From: Rhodococcus antarcticus
GTDB taxonomy: Bacteria; Actinomycetota; Actinomycetes; Mycobacteriales; Mycobacteriaceae
DNA length: 64,000 bases
Assembly: GCF_026153295.1 (NCBI RefSeq)
Contig: NZ_CP110615.1
Location: 3,614,203-3,678,202, forward strand
Direction: 5' to 3'
Part shown: positions 34,746 through 43,048 of the stretch, piece after piece
Position numbering within the stretch: position 1 is the stretch's first letter
Layout: the number at the start of each line of letters is the position of its first letter
Notes under the pieces: generated by a model
Databases searched by the model: none
What the model saw: the letters and a program-made list of their open reading frames with translations, nothing else
What the model was told of the DNA's origin: nothing
Translations under genes and position numbers: made by a program

Positions 34746-35960
34746 GTGGTGGATCCCGTGCGCAACCCCTTCGCCCCCGGGGCCGGCCAGCGCCCACCCG
34801 AGCTCGCCGGCCGTGACCGCGAGCTGGACGCCTTCGACGTGCTGCTCGAGCGCGTCTCCCGCGGTCGGCCCGAGCGCAGCCTCGTGCTCACCGGGCTGCG
34901 GGGGGTCGGCAAGACGGTGCTGCTCGGCGAGCTGCGCTCACGTGCCCTGCAGCGCGGCTGGGCCACCGGCAAGGTCGAGGCCCGTGCGGGGGCGGACCTG
35001 CGCCGCCCGCTCAGTGCCGCCCTGCACCGGGCCGTGCGCGACCTCGCGGTCCGCCACCGCGCACCCGACCGGGTCGAGGAGACGCTGGGCGTGCTGAAGG
35101 CCTTCGCGCTCAAGGCCAACCCCGAGGGCACCGGCATGCGGGACCGCTGGCAGCCGGGCATCGACGTGCCGGCCACCCGGGGCCGGGCGGACTCCGGTGA
35201 CATCGAGATCGACCTGGTGGAGCTGTTCACCGCCGTGGCCGAGCTGGCCGCCGACGTCGGCACCGGCCTGGTGCTCCTGCTCGACGAGATGCAGGACCTG
35301 GGCCCCGACGACGTCTCCGCCCTCTGCGCCTCGTGCCACGAGCTCAGCCAGTCGGGGGCGCCGCTGGTGGTGGTCGGGGCGGGCCTGCCCCACGTGCCGA
35401 GCGTGCTCGCGGCGAGCAAGTCCTACTCCGAGCGGCTGTTCCGCTACCTGCGCATCGACCGGCTGGACGCGGTGGCGGCCGACCGCGCGGTGCGGACGCC
35501 GATCGAGCGGGAGGGCGCCACCATCGACGACGACGCGCTGCTCGCCCTGCACACCGCATCGGGGGGCTACCCCTACTTCGTGCAGGCCTACGGCAAGGCC
35601 GCCTGGGACGCCGCACCGGGGGACTCCGTCACCGCGGCGGACGTGGCGATCGCCGCTCCGGAGGCGGAGCTCGAGCTCGCGGTCGGCTTCTTCGGCAGCC
35701 GGCTGGAGCGGGCCACCCCCGCCGAGCGGGAGTACCTGCACGCCATGGCCGAGCTCGCGGGGGCCGATGACGAGGCGGTGCCCACCGCGCAGGTCGCGCT
35801 GCACCTGGGCCGCAAGGCGTCGTCGCTGAGCCCGGCGCGCGACAGCCTGCTCAAGAAGGGGCTGGTGTACGCGACCGAACGGGGATTCGTCGCGTTCACG
35901 GTGCCGCACTTCGGACGATTCCTGGCTGGTCGCGACCACAGTCGGGACGATCAGCGGTGA
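34746..35960 (+). CDS. AAA-type ATPase with C-terminal winged helix
   Basis: A 404-residue STAND-like ATPase. ELAGRDRELDAFDVLLERVS is the leader typical of orc/ATPase families. Walker A is LTGLRGVGKTVLLGELRSRA (about residue 50), Walker B GLVLLLDEMQDLGPDD (about 175), sensor-1 PLVVVGAGLPHVP (about 210). The C-terminal 100 residues form a winged-helix-like region (TPAEREYLHAMAELAG … SSLSPARDSLLKKGLVYATE) ending in FTVPHFGRFL. No partner nuclease, protease or membrane protein is adjacent, so it may act alone. GTG start at 34746 or 34749. Many actinobacteria carry this gene; its function is unknown. Confidence 0.8.
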   Translation: MVDPVRNPFAPGAGQRPPELAGRDRELDAFDVLLERVSRGRPERSLVLTGLRGVGKTVLLGELRSRALQRGWATGKVEARAGADLRRPLSAALHRAVRDLAVRHRAPDRVEETLGVLKAFALKANPEGTGMRDRWQPGIDVPATRGRADSGDIEIDLVELFTAVAELAADVGTGLVLLLDEMQDLGPDDVSALCASCHELSQSGAPLVVVGAGLPHVPSVLAASKSYSERLFRYLRIDRLDAVAADRAVRTPIEREGATIDDDALLALHTASGGYPYFVQAYGKAAWDAAPGDSVTAADVAIAAPEAELELAVGFFGSRLERATPAEREYLHAMAELAGADDEAVPTAQVALHLGRKASSLSPARDSLLKKGLVYATERGFVAFTVPHFGRFLAGRDHSRDDQR

Positions 35961-36049
35961 GTGTGCCGTATCACCACTGAATCGTTGGCATTGAGTGGTA
36001 CGAGCGTGCACAATGAAGAAGTCAGCACATCAGCACCAGCTCAGGAGCC

Positions 36050-36208
36050 ATGAGAGCCATGAAGGTCACGTCCCGCATCAAGGCCAACCGCACCGCCGCT
36101 CGGGCCCGTCGCGACTTCCAGCGCGCCGTGCACGGAGCGTCGACCCCGGCGCTGCGTGACGAGCTCATCACCATGGCCCAGATCCAGAGCGCCTCGCACA
36201 TGCGCTGA
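36050..36208 (+). CDS. Small basic hypothetical protein (52 residues)
   Basis: Reads MRAMKVTSRIKANRTAARAR, then RDFQRAVHGASTPALRDELI and TMAQIQSASHMR. It has a basic N-terminal half, one predicted long helix and a Met-Ala-Gln-rich end. The codons are GC3-rich like real genes here. A second in-frame ATG at 36059 has better spacing to AGGAG (36043-36047) and may be the true start, giving 49 residues. It is followed 64 bp later by a strong terminator hairpin, so it is probably a short monocistronic transcript. The 35961-36049 leader is AT-richer than average, as expected for a promoter. Family not recognised with certainty. Confidence 0.7.
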   Translation: MRAMKVTSRIKANRTAARARRDFQRAVHGASTPALRDELITMAQIQSASHMR

Positions 36209-36272
36209 GCGCCCTCCAGCGCTCGCCCCCGTCGACGTGTAACGCCCTTCCGGGCACCGTCGATACAGAGTC

Positions 36273-36321
36273 AGACCCCCGCTGCTGCCCGACCCCCGAC
36301 CTGGCCGCAGCGGGGGTCTTT
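36273..36321 (+). terminator. Intrinsic terminator after the small gene
   Basis: A perfect 13-bp stem, AGACCCCCGCTGC at 36273-36285 with its complement at 36307-36319, around a 21-nt loop, followed by a short T run ending at 36321. It closes the transcript of the 52-residue gene and separates it from the thioredoxin-NHL gene, 54 bp downstream. Confidence 0.8.
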
Positions 36322-36374
36322 CCACGTGCCGAGCCGGGCGGAACAGGCCCGCCCCGCGCGGGCGTTCCCCTGGC

Positions 36375-38216
36375 GTGACCGCCACCGCCCCTCGCCGTCG
36401 TGCCCCCGGGGCCGGTCGTGCCCGGGTCCGCGCCCCCGAGCTCACCGGCTCCGGCGGCTGGATCCACACCGCGGAGCCGATCACCCTCGCCGGCCTGGGC
36501 GGCCGGGTGGTCCTGCTCGACTTCTGGACCTCCGGCTGCATCAACTGCCTGCACGTGCTGGAGGAGCTCCGCCCGCTCGAGGCGAGGTGGGCCCAGGAGC
36601 TGGTGGTCCTCGGCGTGCACTCCCCGAAGTTCGCCCACGAGGCCGACCACGACGCCCTCGCCGCGGCCGCCGCCCGGCACGGCGTGCACCACCCCGTGCT
36701 CGACGACCCCGAGCTGCGCACCTGGGACGCCTACAACGTCAAGGCGTGGCCGACCCTGGTCCTCGTGGACCCGGAGGGCTACGTCGTGCACGTGGCCGCG
36801 GGCGAGGGCCACGCGGGCATCGGCGGCGCGATCGACCGGGCGCTCACCGAGGTCGTGGCGGACGCCACCGCCCGGGGCACGCTGCGCACCGGGGACGGCC
36901 CGTACCGGGCGCCGGCCACCACCGGTACCCCCCGGCGCTTCCCGTCCGCGGCCCTGGCCACCCGCACCGGGACCGTGCTGGTCTCCGACGCCGGGCACCA
37001 CCAGGTGGTCGAGCTGGAGGCCGACGGGGTCACCGAGCTGCGCCGCTGGGGGACCGGCACCCGGGGAGCGCCGTTCACCGAGCCCGCGGGCATGACGCTG
37101 CTGCCCGCCGCGGTGGCCGCCGCCGTCGGCTACGACGTGGTGCTCGCCGACACCGCGGGCCACCAGCTGCACGGGCTGTCGCTGGCCACGGGCACCTCGC
37201 GGGTGGTCGCGGGGACCGGGGACCAGTGGCGGCACGGCGCTAGCTCCGACGGACCAGCCGCCGCCACCGCGCTGACCAGCCCCTGGGACGTCGAGTGGTG
37301 GCCGGCGCTCGGCGAGGTGGTGGTGGCCATGGCCGGCAACCACACCCTCGGCGCCCTCGACCCCGCCGCGGGCACCGTGCGACGCCTCGCCGGGACCACG
37401 GTCGAGGGGCTGCTCGACGGCCCGCTCGCCGAGGCCTTCCTGGCCCAGCCCTCCGGCCTCGCCGCGGAGGGTGACCGGCTGTGGTTCGTCGACGCCGAGA
37501 CCTCCGCGCTGCGCTGGCTGGAGGCGGGCCGGGCGCACACCGCCATCGGCACGGGGCTGTTCGACTTCGGTCACCGTGACGGCCCGGCCGAGCAGGCGCT
37601 GCTGCAGCACCCGCTGGGGGTGGCGGTGCTCGCCGACGGCTCGGTGGCCGTGGCCGACACCTACAACCGCGCCGTGCGCCGCTACGACCCCGCCACCGGT
37701 CTGCTGAGCACCCTCGCCCGGGACGTCGACGAGCCGCACGCCGTGCTCGTGCTCGGGGGTGAGCTGCTGGTGGTGGCCTCGGCCGGTCACGAGGTGCACG
37801 CCCTGCCGGCACGACGCGAGCTCGTGCACGGCTCGGCCCCGCCGGTGGTCCGCCCGCCCAGCCAGCTGTCCCCCGGACCGGTGCGGCTGGGCGTCGTGCT
37901 CACGCCACCGCCCGGGACGCACCTCGACGAGCGGGAGGGCCCGGCCACCCGGCTCGAGGTGAGCGCCACCCCGCCCGGGCTGCTGGTCGAGGGGGCGGGC
38001 ACCGGCACGGGGCTGGTCCGCGAGCTCGTGCTGGCCGCCGGGACCGACGGTGTGCTGCACGTGAGCGCCCGGGCCGCGGCCTGCGACACCGGCGTCGAGA
38101 ACCCCGTGTGCCAGGTGGTGCGGCAGGAGTGGGAGGTGCCGCTGCGGCTGGTCGAGGACGGCCCGCGCACCCTCGAGCTTTTGATGGGTGGCCCCGCCGG
38201 GCCGGAGCGGGTGTGA
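36375..38216 (+). CDS. Thioredoxin-like/NHL-repeat protein (NHLRC2-like)
   Basis: A 613-residue protein. Residues 20-155 are a TlpA-like thioredoxin domain with active site FWTSGCINCLHVLEELRPLE (C-I-N-C) and YNVKAWPTLVLVDPEGYVVH. Residues 170-500 are an NHL beta-propeller with repeated blades (VLVSDAGHHQVVELEADGV, VVLADTAGHQLHGLS, GVAVLADGSVAVADTYNRAV). A C-terminal beta domain follows, with CDTGVENPVCQ. There is no signal peptide, so it is cytosolic. The same fusion occurs in human NHLRC2 and many actinobacteria; a thiol-redox role is expected but the substrate is unknown. GTG start at 36375. Confidence 0.88.
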   Translation: MTATAPRRRAPGAGRARVRAPELTGSGGWIHTAEPITLAGLGGRVVLLDFWTSGCINCLHVLEELRPLEARWAQELVVLGVHSPKFAHEADHDALAAAAARHGVHHPVLDDPELRTWDAYNVKAWPTLVLVDPEGYVVHVAAGEGHAGIGGAIDRALTEVVADATARGTLRTGDGPYRAPATTGTPRRFPSAALATRTGTVLVSDAGHHQVVELEADGVTELRRWGTGTRGAPFTEPAGMTLLPAAVAAAVGYDVVLADTAGHQLHGLSLATGTSRVVAGTGDQWRHGASSDGPAAATALTSPWDVEWWPALGEVVVAMAGNHTLGALDPAAGTVRRLAGTTVEGLLDGPLAEAFLAQPSGLAAEGDRLWFVDAETSALRWLEAGRAHTAIGTGLFDFGHRDGPAEQALLQHPLGVAVLADGSVAVADTYNRAVRRYDPATGLLSTLARDVDEPHAVLVLGGELLVVASAGHEVHALPARRELVHGSAPPVVRPPSQLSPGPVRLGVVLTPPPGTHLDEREGPATRLEVSATPPGLLVEGAGTGTGLVRELVLAAGTDGVLHVSARAAACDTGVENPVCQVVRQEWEVPLRLVEDGPRTLELLMGGPAGPERV

Positions 38217-38332
38217 GCCCGCGGTCGATGGGTGCTTGACCGCGCCCTGACCCGTGTATGACCAGGCACGTATCGTGGCGCCGGCGGAGCGGGAACCCCC
38301 TTCCGGCAGCGTGACGGGGAGGTGCGGCCGAG

Positions 38333-40156
38333 GTGGACGAGCGCGAGCGTGCGGAGGACGGCACCGACCCCGGTTCGACCTCGGCCCTGCGGCCGCCGGA
38401 CGAGCCCTTCGTGGTCCCGGACCTCGGTGAGCACCCGCCCGCCCGGCGCCGCCGCCGGCGGGTGCCCCGCACCGTCCTCGTGGGGCTCGGAGTCCTGCTG
38501 CTGTTCGCCCTCGTCTACGCAGGCGACCTGCTGACCTCCCGCGGCGACGTGCCGCGCGGCACCGTGGTGGCCGGGGTGGCGGTCGGTGGGCTCGACCCGG
38601 CCGCCGCCGAGGCCTCGTTGCGCTCGAGCCTCGAGGCACGGGCCACCGCCGCTGTCGTCGTGACCGCCGGTGACGTCACCACCGAGCTCGACCCGGTGTC
38701 CGCCGGGCTCGGCCTCGACTGGCCCACGACCCTGGCGCAGGCCGGGGCGCAGCCGCTCAACCCCTGGACGCGGCTCACCTCGTTGTACAGCGAGCGCGAG
38801 GTGCCCGTGGTGACCTCCACCGACACCGCGGCCCTCGCCACCGCCGTGGAGACGCTGCGCGCGAAGACCGACCGCGCCGCCGTCGAGGGCGCCCTCGGCT
38901 TCGACGGGGCGACCCCGGTTCCCGTGAGCCCCGCCCCGGGCCAGACCGTGGACGGGCCCGCCGCCACCGAGCTGCTCGCGGCGAGCTGGTTCGGCGGACA
39001 GCCGGTGGTGCTGGCGGTCACGGAGCTGCCGGTCACCGTGACGCCCGAGGGGGTGTCGGCCGCACTGGCCACCGTCGCGACCCCGGCCGTCTCCGCGCCG
39101 TTCACGGTCACGGGCACCGCCGACGCCGTCGCGGTCCTCGACCCGGCCGGGATCGCGGCCGTCCTGAGCTTCGCGCCGGACGGCGCGGGCGGGTTGACCC
39201 CCACCGTGGACGTCGCCGCCGCCACCGCGGCCCTGGCCCCGCAGCTGGCCGGCACCGAGACCACGGCCACCGACGCCACGGTCCGCCTCGCGGGGGGTGC
39301 GCCCCAGGTGGTCCCCGCCGTCGACGGCACCTCCATCGACTGGCCTGCGACGCTGACCGACCCGCTCGCCCTGCTCACCGGAGCCTCCCGGCGCGTAGCG
39401 GCGGTCTACGCCCACTCGCCCGCCAGGTTCACCACCGAGCAGGCGAAGGGTCTCGGCATCACCGAAGTCATCGGGGAGTTCACCACCGGCGGCTTCGGCG
39501 ACGCGTCCGGGATCAACATCCGACGGGTGGCCGAGCAGGTGCAGGGCGCGGTGGTCAAGCCCGGCGAGACGTTCTCGCTCAACGGCTACACCGGCACCCG
39601 GGGCACCGCCCAGGGCTACGTGGAGTCGGGGATCATTTCCAACGGTCGCGCGGGCACGGCGGTCGGTGGCGGCATCAGCCAGTTCGCCACCACGCTCTAC
39701 AACGCCGCCTACTTCGCCGGGATGACCGACGTGCAGCACAAGGAGCACAGCTACTACATCTCGCGCTACCCGGCGGCCCGCGAGGCCACGGTGTTCGAGG
39801 GGTCCATCGACCTGCGGTTCGCGGTGCCCACCAGCACGGGCATCCTCATCCAGACCATCGGGACGTCCTCGAACATCACGGTCCGCATCTGGGGCACCCG
39901 GACCGTCGAGGTCGAGTCCATCGGCGCCGCCCGGACCGACCCCACCTCCCCGAGCACGGTGACCCTGCCCGCGGGTCCGGACTGCTCCAGCTCCGGTGGG
40001 GCGCCCGGCTTCACCACCAGCGACACCCGCGTCATCCGCAGCGCGGCGACCGGCGCGGAGATCTCCCGGAGCACCCGCACGGTGCGGTACAACCCGCAGC
40101 CGATCGTGGTGTGCGAGGCCCCGGCCCCGGCCCCGGCCCCCGCGCCTCCCGGCTGA
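38333..40156 (+). CDS. VanW-family membrane-anchored protein
   Basis: A 607-residue protein with a cytosolic, charged N terminus (about 45 residues), one membrane helix (TVLVGLGVLLLFALVYAGDL) and a long extracellular part. The extracellular part contains PG_binding_4-like repeats (VAGVAVGGLDPAAAEASLRS near 75 and again near 245) and a VanW domain around 370-490, with EFTTGGFGDASGINIRRVAE, VKPGETFSLNGYTGTRGTAQ, GGGISQFATTLYNAAYFAGM and HSYYISRYPAAREATVFEGS. The tail is Ala-Pro rich. VanW is linked to glycopeptide resistance clusters and cell-wall remodelling; its activity is not defined. GTG start at 38333. The 64-bp palindrome begins 12 bp after the stop. Confidence 0.88.
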   Translation: MDERERAEDGTDPGSTSALRPPDEPFVVPDLGEHPPARRRRRRVPRTVLVGLGVLLLFALVYAGDLLTSRGDVPRGTVVAGVAVGGLDPAAAEASLRSSLEARATAAVVVTAGDVTTELDPVSAGLGLDWPTTLAQAGAQPLNPWTRLTSLYSEREVPVVTSTDTAALATAVETLRAKTDRAAVEGALGFDGATPVPVSPAPGQTVDGPAATELLAASWFGGQPVVLAVTELPVTVTPEGVSAALATVATPAVSAPFTVTGTADAVAVLDPAGIAAVLSFAPDGAGGLTPTVDVAAATAALAPQLAGTETTATDATVRLAGGAPQVVPAVDGTSIDWPATLTDPLALLTGASRRVAAVYAHSPARFTTEQAKGLGITEVIGEFTTGGFGDASGINIRRVAEQVQGAVVKPGETFSLNGYTGTRGTAQGYVESGIISNGRAGTAVGGGISQFATTLYNAAYFAGMTDVQHKEHSYYISRYPAAREATVFEGSIDLRFAVPTSTGILIQTIGTSSNITVRIWGTRTVEVESIGAARTDPTSPSTVTLPAGPDCSSSGGAPGFTTSDTRVIRSAATGAEISRSTRTVRYNPQPIVVCEAPAPAPAPAPPG

Positions 40157-40167
40157 CCCCCATAACG

Positions 40168-40231
40168 CGCCAAGTGCGGGCTTCTGGTCGTCATTCCGGG
40201 TGGAATGACAGCCAGAAGCCCGCACTTGGCG
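40168..40231. repeat. 64-bp palindromic repeat, copy 4
   Basis: Starts CGCCAAGTGCGGGCTTCTGG and ends CCAGAAGCCCGCACTTGGCG: 20-bp perfect outer arms with an inner imperfect stem (CATTCC with GGAATG). It fills nearly all of the 86 bp between the converging VanW and fadE5-type genes, 12 bp and 11 bp from their stops. It is close in sequence to copy 1. Confidence 0.95.
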
Positions 40232-40242
40232 GGTGGCTCAGG

Positions 40243-42075
40243 TCAGAAGGCGGCCTCGTCGAGCTCCATGATGGCGTTGTCCTCGTTCTCGGTGACCACG
40301 CGGCGGGCGGACAGCTCCGGCAGCACCGTCCTCGCGAAGTACGACGCCACCGCGACCTTGCCCTCGTAGAACGCCGTGTCCCTGGGAGCGACCTCGCCGC
40401 CCAGGGCGGTCAGGGCCACCGTGGCCTGGCGCAGCAGCAGCCACCCGATGAGCAGGTCGCCCACGCTCAGCAGGGTGCGCACGCTGGACAGGCCCACCTT
40501 GTACAGGTTGGTGGCGTCCTCCTGGCTGGCCACCAGGTTCTGCGTCATCGACGCGAGCATCCCCTGGACGTCGGTCAGGGCGGTGGCGAGGTGCTCGCGC
40601 TCCACCTTGAGCCGGCCGTTGCCGCTGTCCGCGTCGAGGAAGGCCTGGATCTCGCCGTTGACGAAGCCCAGCGCCTGACCCTTGTCCCGGATGATCTTGC
40701 GGAAGTAGAAGTCCTGCGCCTGGATGGCCGTGGTGCCCTCGTAGAGGGTGTCGATCTTGGCGTCCCGGATGTACTGCTCGATGGGGTAGTCCTGCAGGTA
40801 GCCGGAGCCGCCCAGGGTCTGCAGGCTCTGCGCGAGCTGCTCGTAGGCCCGCTCGGAGCCGACGCCCTTGACGATGGGCAGCAGCAGGTCGTTGACCCGC
40901 TCGGCCATCGACACGTCGGTGTCGGTGCCCTCGGCGGCGGCGATCTCGTCCTGGAAGGTGGCGGTGTAGAGGTACACGGCACGCAGGCCCTCGGCGTAGG
41001 CCTTCTGCATCATGAGGCTGCGGCGCACGTCCGGGTGGTGGGTGATGGTGACCCGGGGGGCGGCCTTGTCCGTCATCTGCGTGAGGTCCGCGCCCTGCAC
41101 GCGCTGCTTCGCGTAGTCCAGCGCGGTGAGGTAGCCGGTGGACAGCGTGCCGATGGCCTTGGTGCCCACCATCATCCGCGCGTGCTCGATGACCTTGAAC
41201 ATCTGCGCGATGCCCTCGTGCACCTCGCCGACGAGCCAGCCCTTGGCCGGGACGTCGGTGCCGCCGAAGGTGAGCTCGCACGTGGCGGAGGCCTTCAGGC
41301 CCATCTTGTGCTCGACGTTGGTCACGAACACGCCGTTGCGCTCGCCCAGCTCGCCGGTCCCGCCGTCGAAGTGGAACTTGGGGACGAAGAACAGCGACAG
41401 GCCCTTGGTGCCGGGCTTGTGCCCCTCCGGCCGCGCGAGCACCAGGTGGAAGATGTTCTCGGTCATGTCCTGGTCGGCGGAGGTGATGAAGCGCTTCACG
41501 CCGTCGATGTGCCAGGAGCCGTCGTCCTGCTGCACGGCCCTGGTGCGCCCGGCGCCCACGTCGGAGCCGGCGTCGGGCTCGGTGAGGACCATGGTGGCGC
41601 CCCAGCCACGGTCGACGCAGATCTTCGCCCAGCCCTTCTGCTCCTGGGTGCCGCAGTCGTGGAGCACCTGGGCGAAGCTGGGGCCGGCCATGTACATGAA
41701 GGCGGCCGGGTTGGAGCCGAGCAGCATCTCGTTGATGGCCCAGACCAGCGAGCGGGGCGCGGGCACGCCGCCGATCTCCTCGCGCAGGCCCATCCGGTAC
41801 CACTCGCCGTCCATGAGGGCCGCGAAGCTCTTCTTGAACGGCTCCGGCAGGGACACGCTGCTGGTCGCGACGTCGAAGACGGGCGGAGTGCGGTCGGTCC
41901 CGACGAACGACTCGGCCAGCGGGCCCTCGGCGAGCAGCCGGACCTGGGCGAGCAGGTCGCGCGCGGTCTGCTCGTCGAGGTCCGCGAAGGGTCCGGTGCC
42001 GAGGCGTTCGCCGAGCCGCAGCACCTCGAACAGGGTGAACTCGATGTCGCGGAGGTTGCTCTTGTAGTGGCCCAT
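40243..42075 (-). CDS. fadE5: Acyl-CoA dehydrogenase, long FadE5 type
   Basis: A 610-residue acyl-CoA dehydrogenase, the length of mycobacterial FadE5 (Rv0244c, 611) rather than the usual 400. The core FAD/substrate motif is [20 protein letters not shown] (about 165-185), with [40 protein letters not shown] and [20 protein letters not shown] (about 435-455) give the catalytic Glu in Y-E-G-T-T. The extra C-terminal 160 residues are helical. It acts on short to long acyl-CoAs in beta-oxidation. ATG at 42073-42075. Paired TTAC-N6-GTAA palindromes lie about 45 bp upstream, linking it to the fabG4-fadA2 group. Confidence 0.93.
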   Translation of the reverse strand: MGHYKSNLRDIEFTLFEVLRLGERLGTGPFADLDEQTARDLLAQVRLLAEGPLAESFVGTDRTPPVFDVATSSVSLPEPFKKSFAALMDGEWYRMGLREEIGGVPAPRSLVWAINEMLLGSNPAAFMYMAGPSFAQVLHDCGTQEQKGWAKICVDRGWGATMVLTEPDAGSDVGAGRTRAVQQDDGSWHIDGVKRFITSADQDMTENIFHLVLARPEGHKPGTKGLSLFFVPKFHFDGGTGELGERNGVFVTNVEHKMGLKASATCELTFGGTDVPAKGWLVGEVHEGIAQMFKVIEHARMMVGTKAIGTLSTGYLTALDYAKQRVQGADLTQMTDKAAPRVTITHHPDVRRSLMMQKAYAEGLRAVYLYTATFQDEIAAAEGTDTDVSMAERVNDLLLPIVKGVGSERAYEQLAQSLQTLGGSGYLQDYPIEQYIRDAKIDTLYEGTTAIQAQDFYFRKIIRDKGQALGFVNGEIQAFLDADSGNGRLKVEREHLATALTDVQGMLASMTQNLVASQEDATNLYKVGLSSVRTLLSVGDLLIGWLLLRQATVALTALGGEVAPRDTAFYEGKVAVASYFARTVLPELSARRVVTENEDNAIMELDEAAF

Positions 42076-42118
42076 CTCGATGCTCTTCTCCGGTGAGTCG
42101 TGCCGCAGCGCGGATGTG

Positions 42119-42157
42119 CTACTGGCCGGTAACTTAGATGGTACTACCGGCGGGTAA
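42119..42157. promoter_or_regulatory. Paired palindromes upstream of fadE5
   Basis: CTACTGGCCGGTAA at 42119-42132 and CTACCGGCGGGTAA at 42144-42157. Both fit (T/C)TAC-N6-GTAA, the same form as the pairs at 30330/30345 and 33240/33256. They lie 44-82 bp before the start codon of the minus-strand fadE5 gene, a normal operator position. The shared pattern suggests common control of these lipid genes, most likely by the TetR protein at 30396. Confidence 0.6.
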
Positions 42158-42198
42158 CCGCGGCACGAGCACCGCCGGTGACCGGGTACCGACGGTGG

Positions 42199-42927
42199 TC
42201 AGTCCGGGGGCAGCGCAGCGAGCAGGTCGGCCTCGGCCCGGTGCAGGTAGTCGGTGAGCAGGTCCGCGGCGCCCGGGGGATCGCCGGCCTCGAGCCGGGC
42301 GCACACGGCCTCGTTGCCGGACAGGTAGGGCAGGTGGAAGTCCCCCGCCCCGCTCACGCGGTGGAACACCAGCCGCATCTCGGCCAGCAGCAGCGCCATC
42401 TGCTGGTCCAGGCGCGGGCTGCCGGCCAGGGCCACGACGGCCCGGTGGAAGTGCTGGTTGGCCGTGCCCACCCCGTCCCCGTCGTCGGCGGCGGCGGCGC
42501 GCTCGCCCTCGGTGACCGCGGCCCGCAGGGCGCCGGTGACGGCGGGGCCGGGGCCGGCCAGCCGCAGCGCACCGGGCTCGAGGACCCGGCGCGCCTGGTA
42601 GACGTCGCGCACGGTGCTCACGCCCGGGGTCGCGACGACGACCCCGCGGTGCGGCACGCGGGCGAGCACCCGCTCGGCGACCAGCTGGCCCAGCGCCTCG
42701 CGGACGGTGTTGCGGGAGACGGCGAGGGCGTCGCAGAGGGGCTGCTCCGGCAGCCGCGTGCCCGAGCGGAGCCGGCCCTCGGCCACCTCGCTGCGCAGGA
42801 CGTCGGCCACCCGGTCCGCGGTGCTGGCCGCGGTGATGCGGCCCCGGGCCGCCGCGAGACCGACGAGCGGATCCGCGTCGACCGGGCCGGGGGACGTGTC
42901 CACCACGTCACCGTAGAGGACGTTCAC
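42199..42927 (-). CDS. GntR/FadR-type (FCD) transcriptional regulator
   Basis: A 242-residue regulator. The N-terminal winged helix is of GntR type: [60 protein letters not shown]. The C-terminal FCD domain has the metal-site pattern of D/H residues ([58 protein letters not shown] … YLHRAEADL). GTG start at 42925-42927. It is transcribed divergently from the 5-oxoproline operon, and a 15-bp palindrome overlaps the operon's promoter. It is therefore most simply a repressor relieved by 5-oxoproline or a related acid. Confidence 0.92.
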   Translation of the reverse strand: MNVLYGDVVDTSPGPVDADPLVGLAAARGRITAASTADRVADVLRSEVAEGRLRSGTRLPEQPLCDALAVSRNTVREALGQLVAERVLARVPHRGVVVATPGVSTVRDVYQARRVLEPGALRLAGPGPAVTGALRAAVTEGERAAAADDGDGVGTANQHFHRAVVALAGSPRLDQQMALLLAEMRLVFHRVSGAGDFHLPYLSGNEAVCARLEAGDPPGAADLLTDYLHRAEADLLAALPPD

Positions 42928-42951
42928 GTGCCTGATCGTCAGATAGTTCTA

Positions 42952-42980
42952 TTGACCCCTTGTCGGATTGTTGAACAATC
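42952..42980 (+). promoter_or_regulatory. pxp operon promoter with overlapping GntR operator
   Basis: A TTGACC box at 42952-42957 could be a -35 element, with a weak -10 near 42975-42981 (CAATCT), 69-97 bp before the operon's first start codon. GATTGTT-G-AACAATC at 42966-42980 is a perfect 7-bp-arm palindrome covering the spacer and -10. Its TTGT…ACAA core is the usual form bound by FCD-type GntR regulators, such as the one encoded 39 bp away. Binding would block RNA polymerase. Confidence 0.65.
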
Positions 42981-43048
42981 TCTACCGTACGCAGTGGTCC
43001 CGGTCACACCCGGCGGGACCGCCCGCGACACCGACGAGAGGCACCCTC

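Noticed and set aside
13687..40231. CRISPR array formed by the four 64-bp repeats
   Set aside because: Copies are 1-14 kb apart with genes between them, with no regular spacers and no cas genes.
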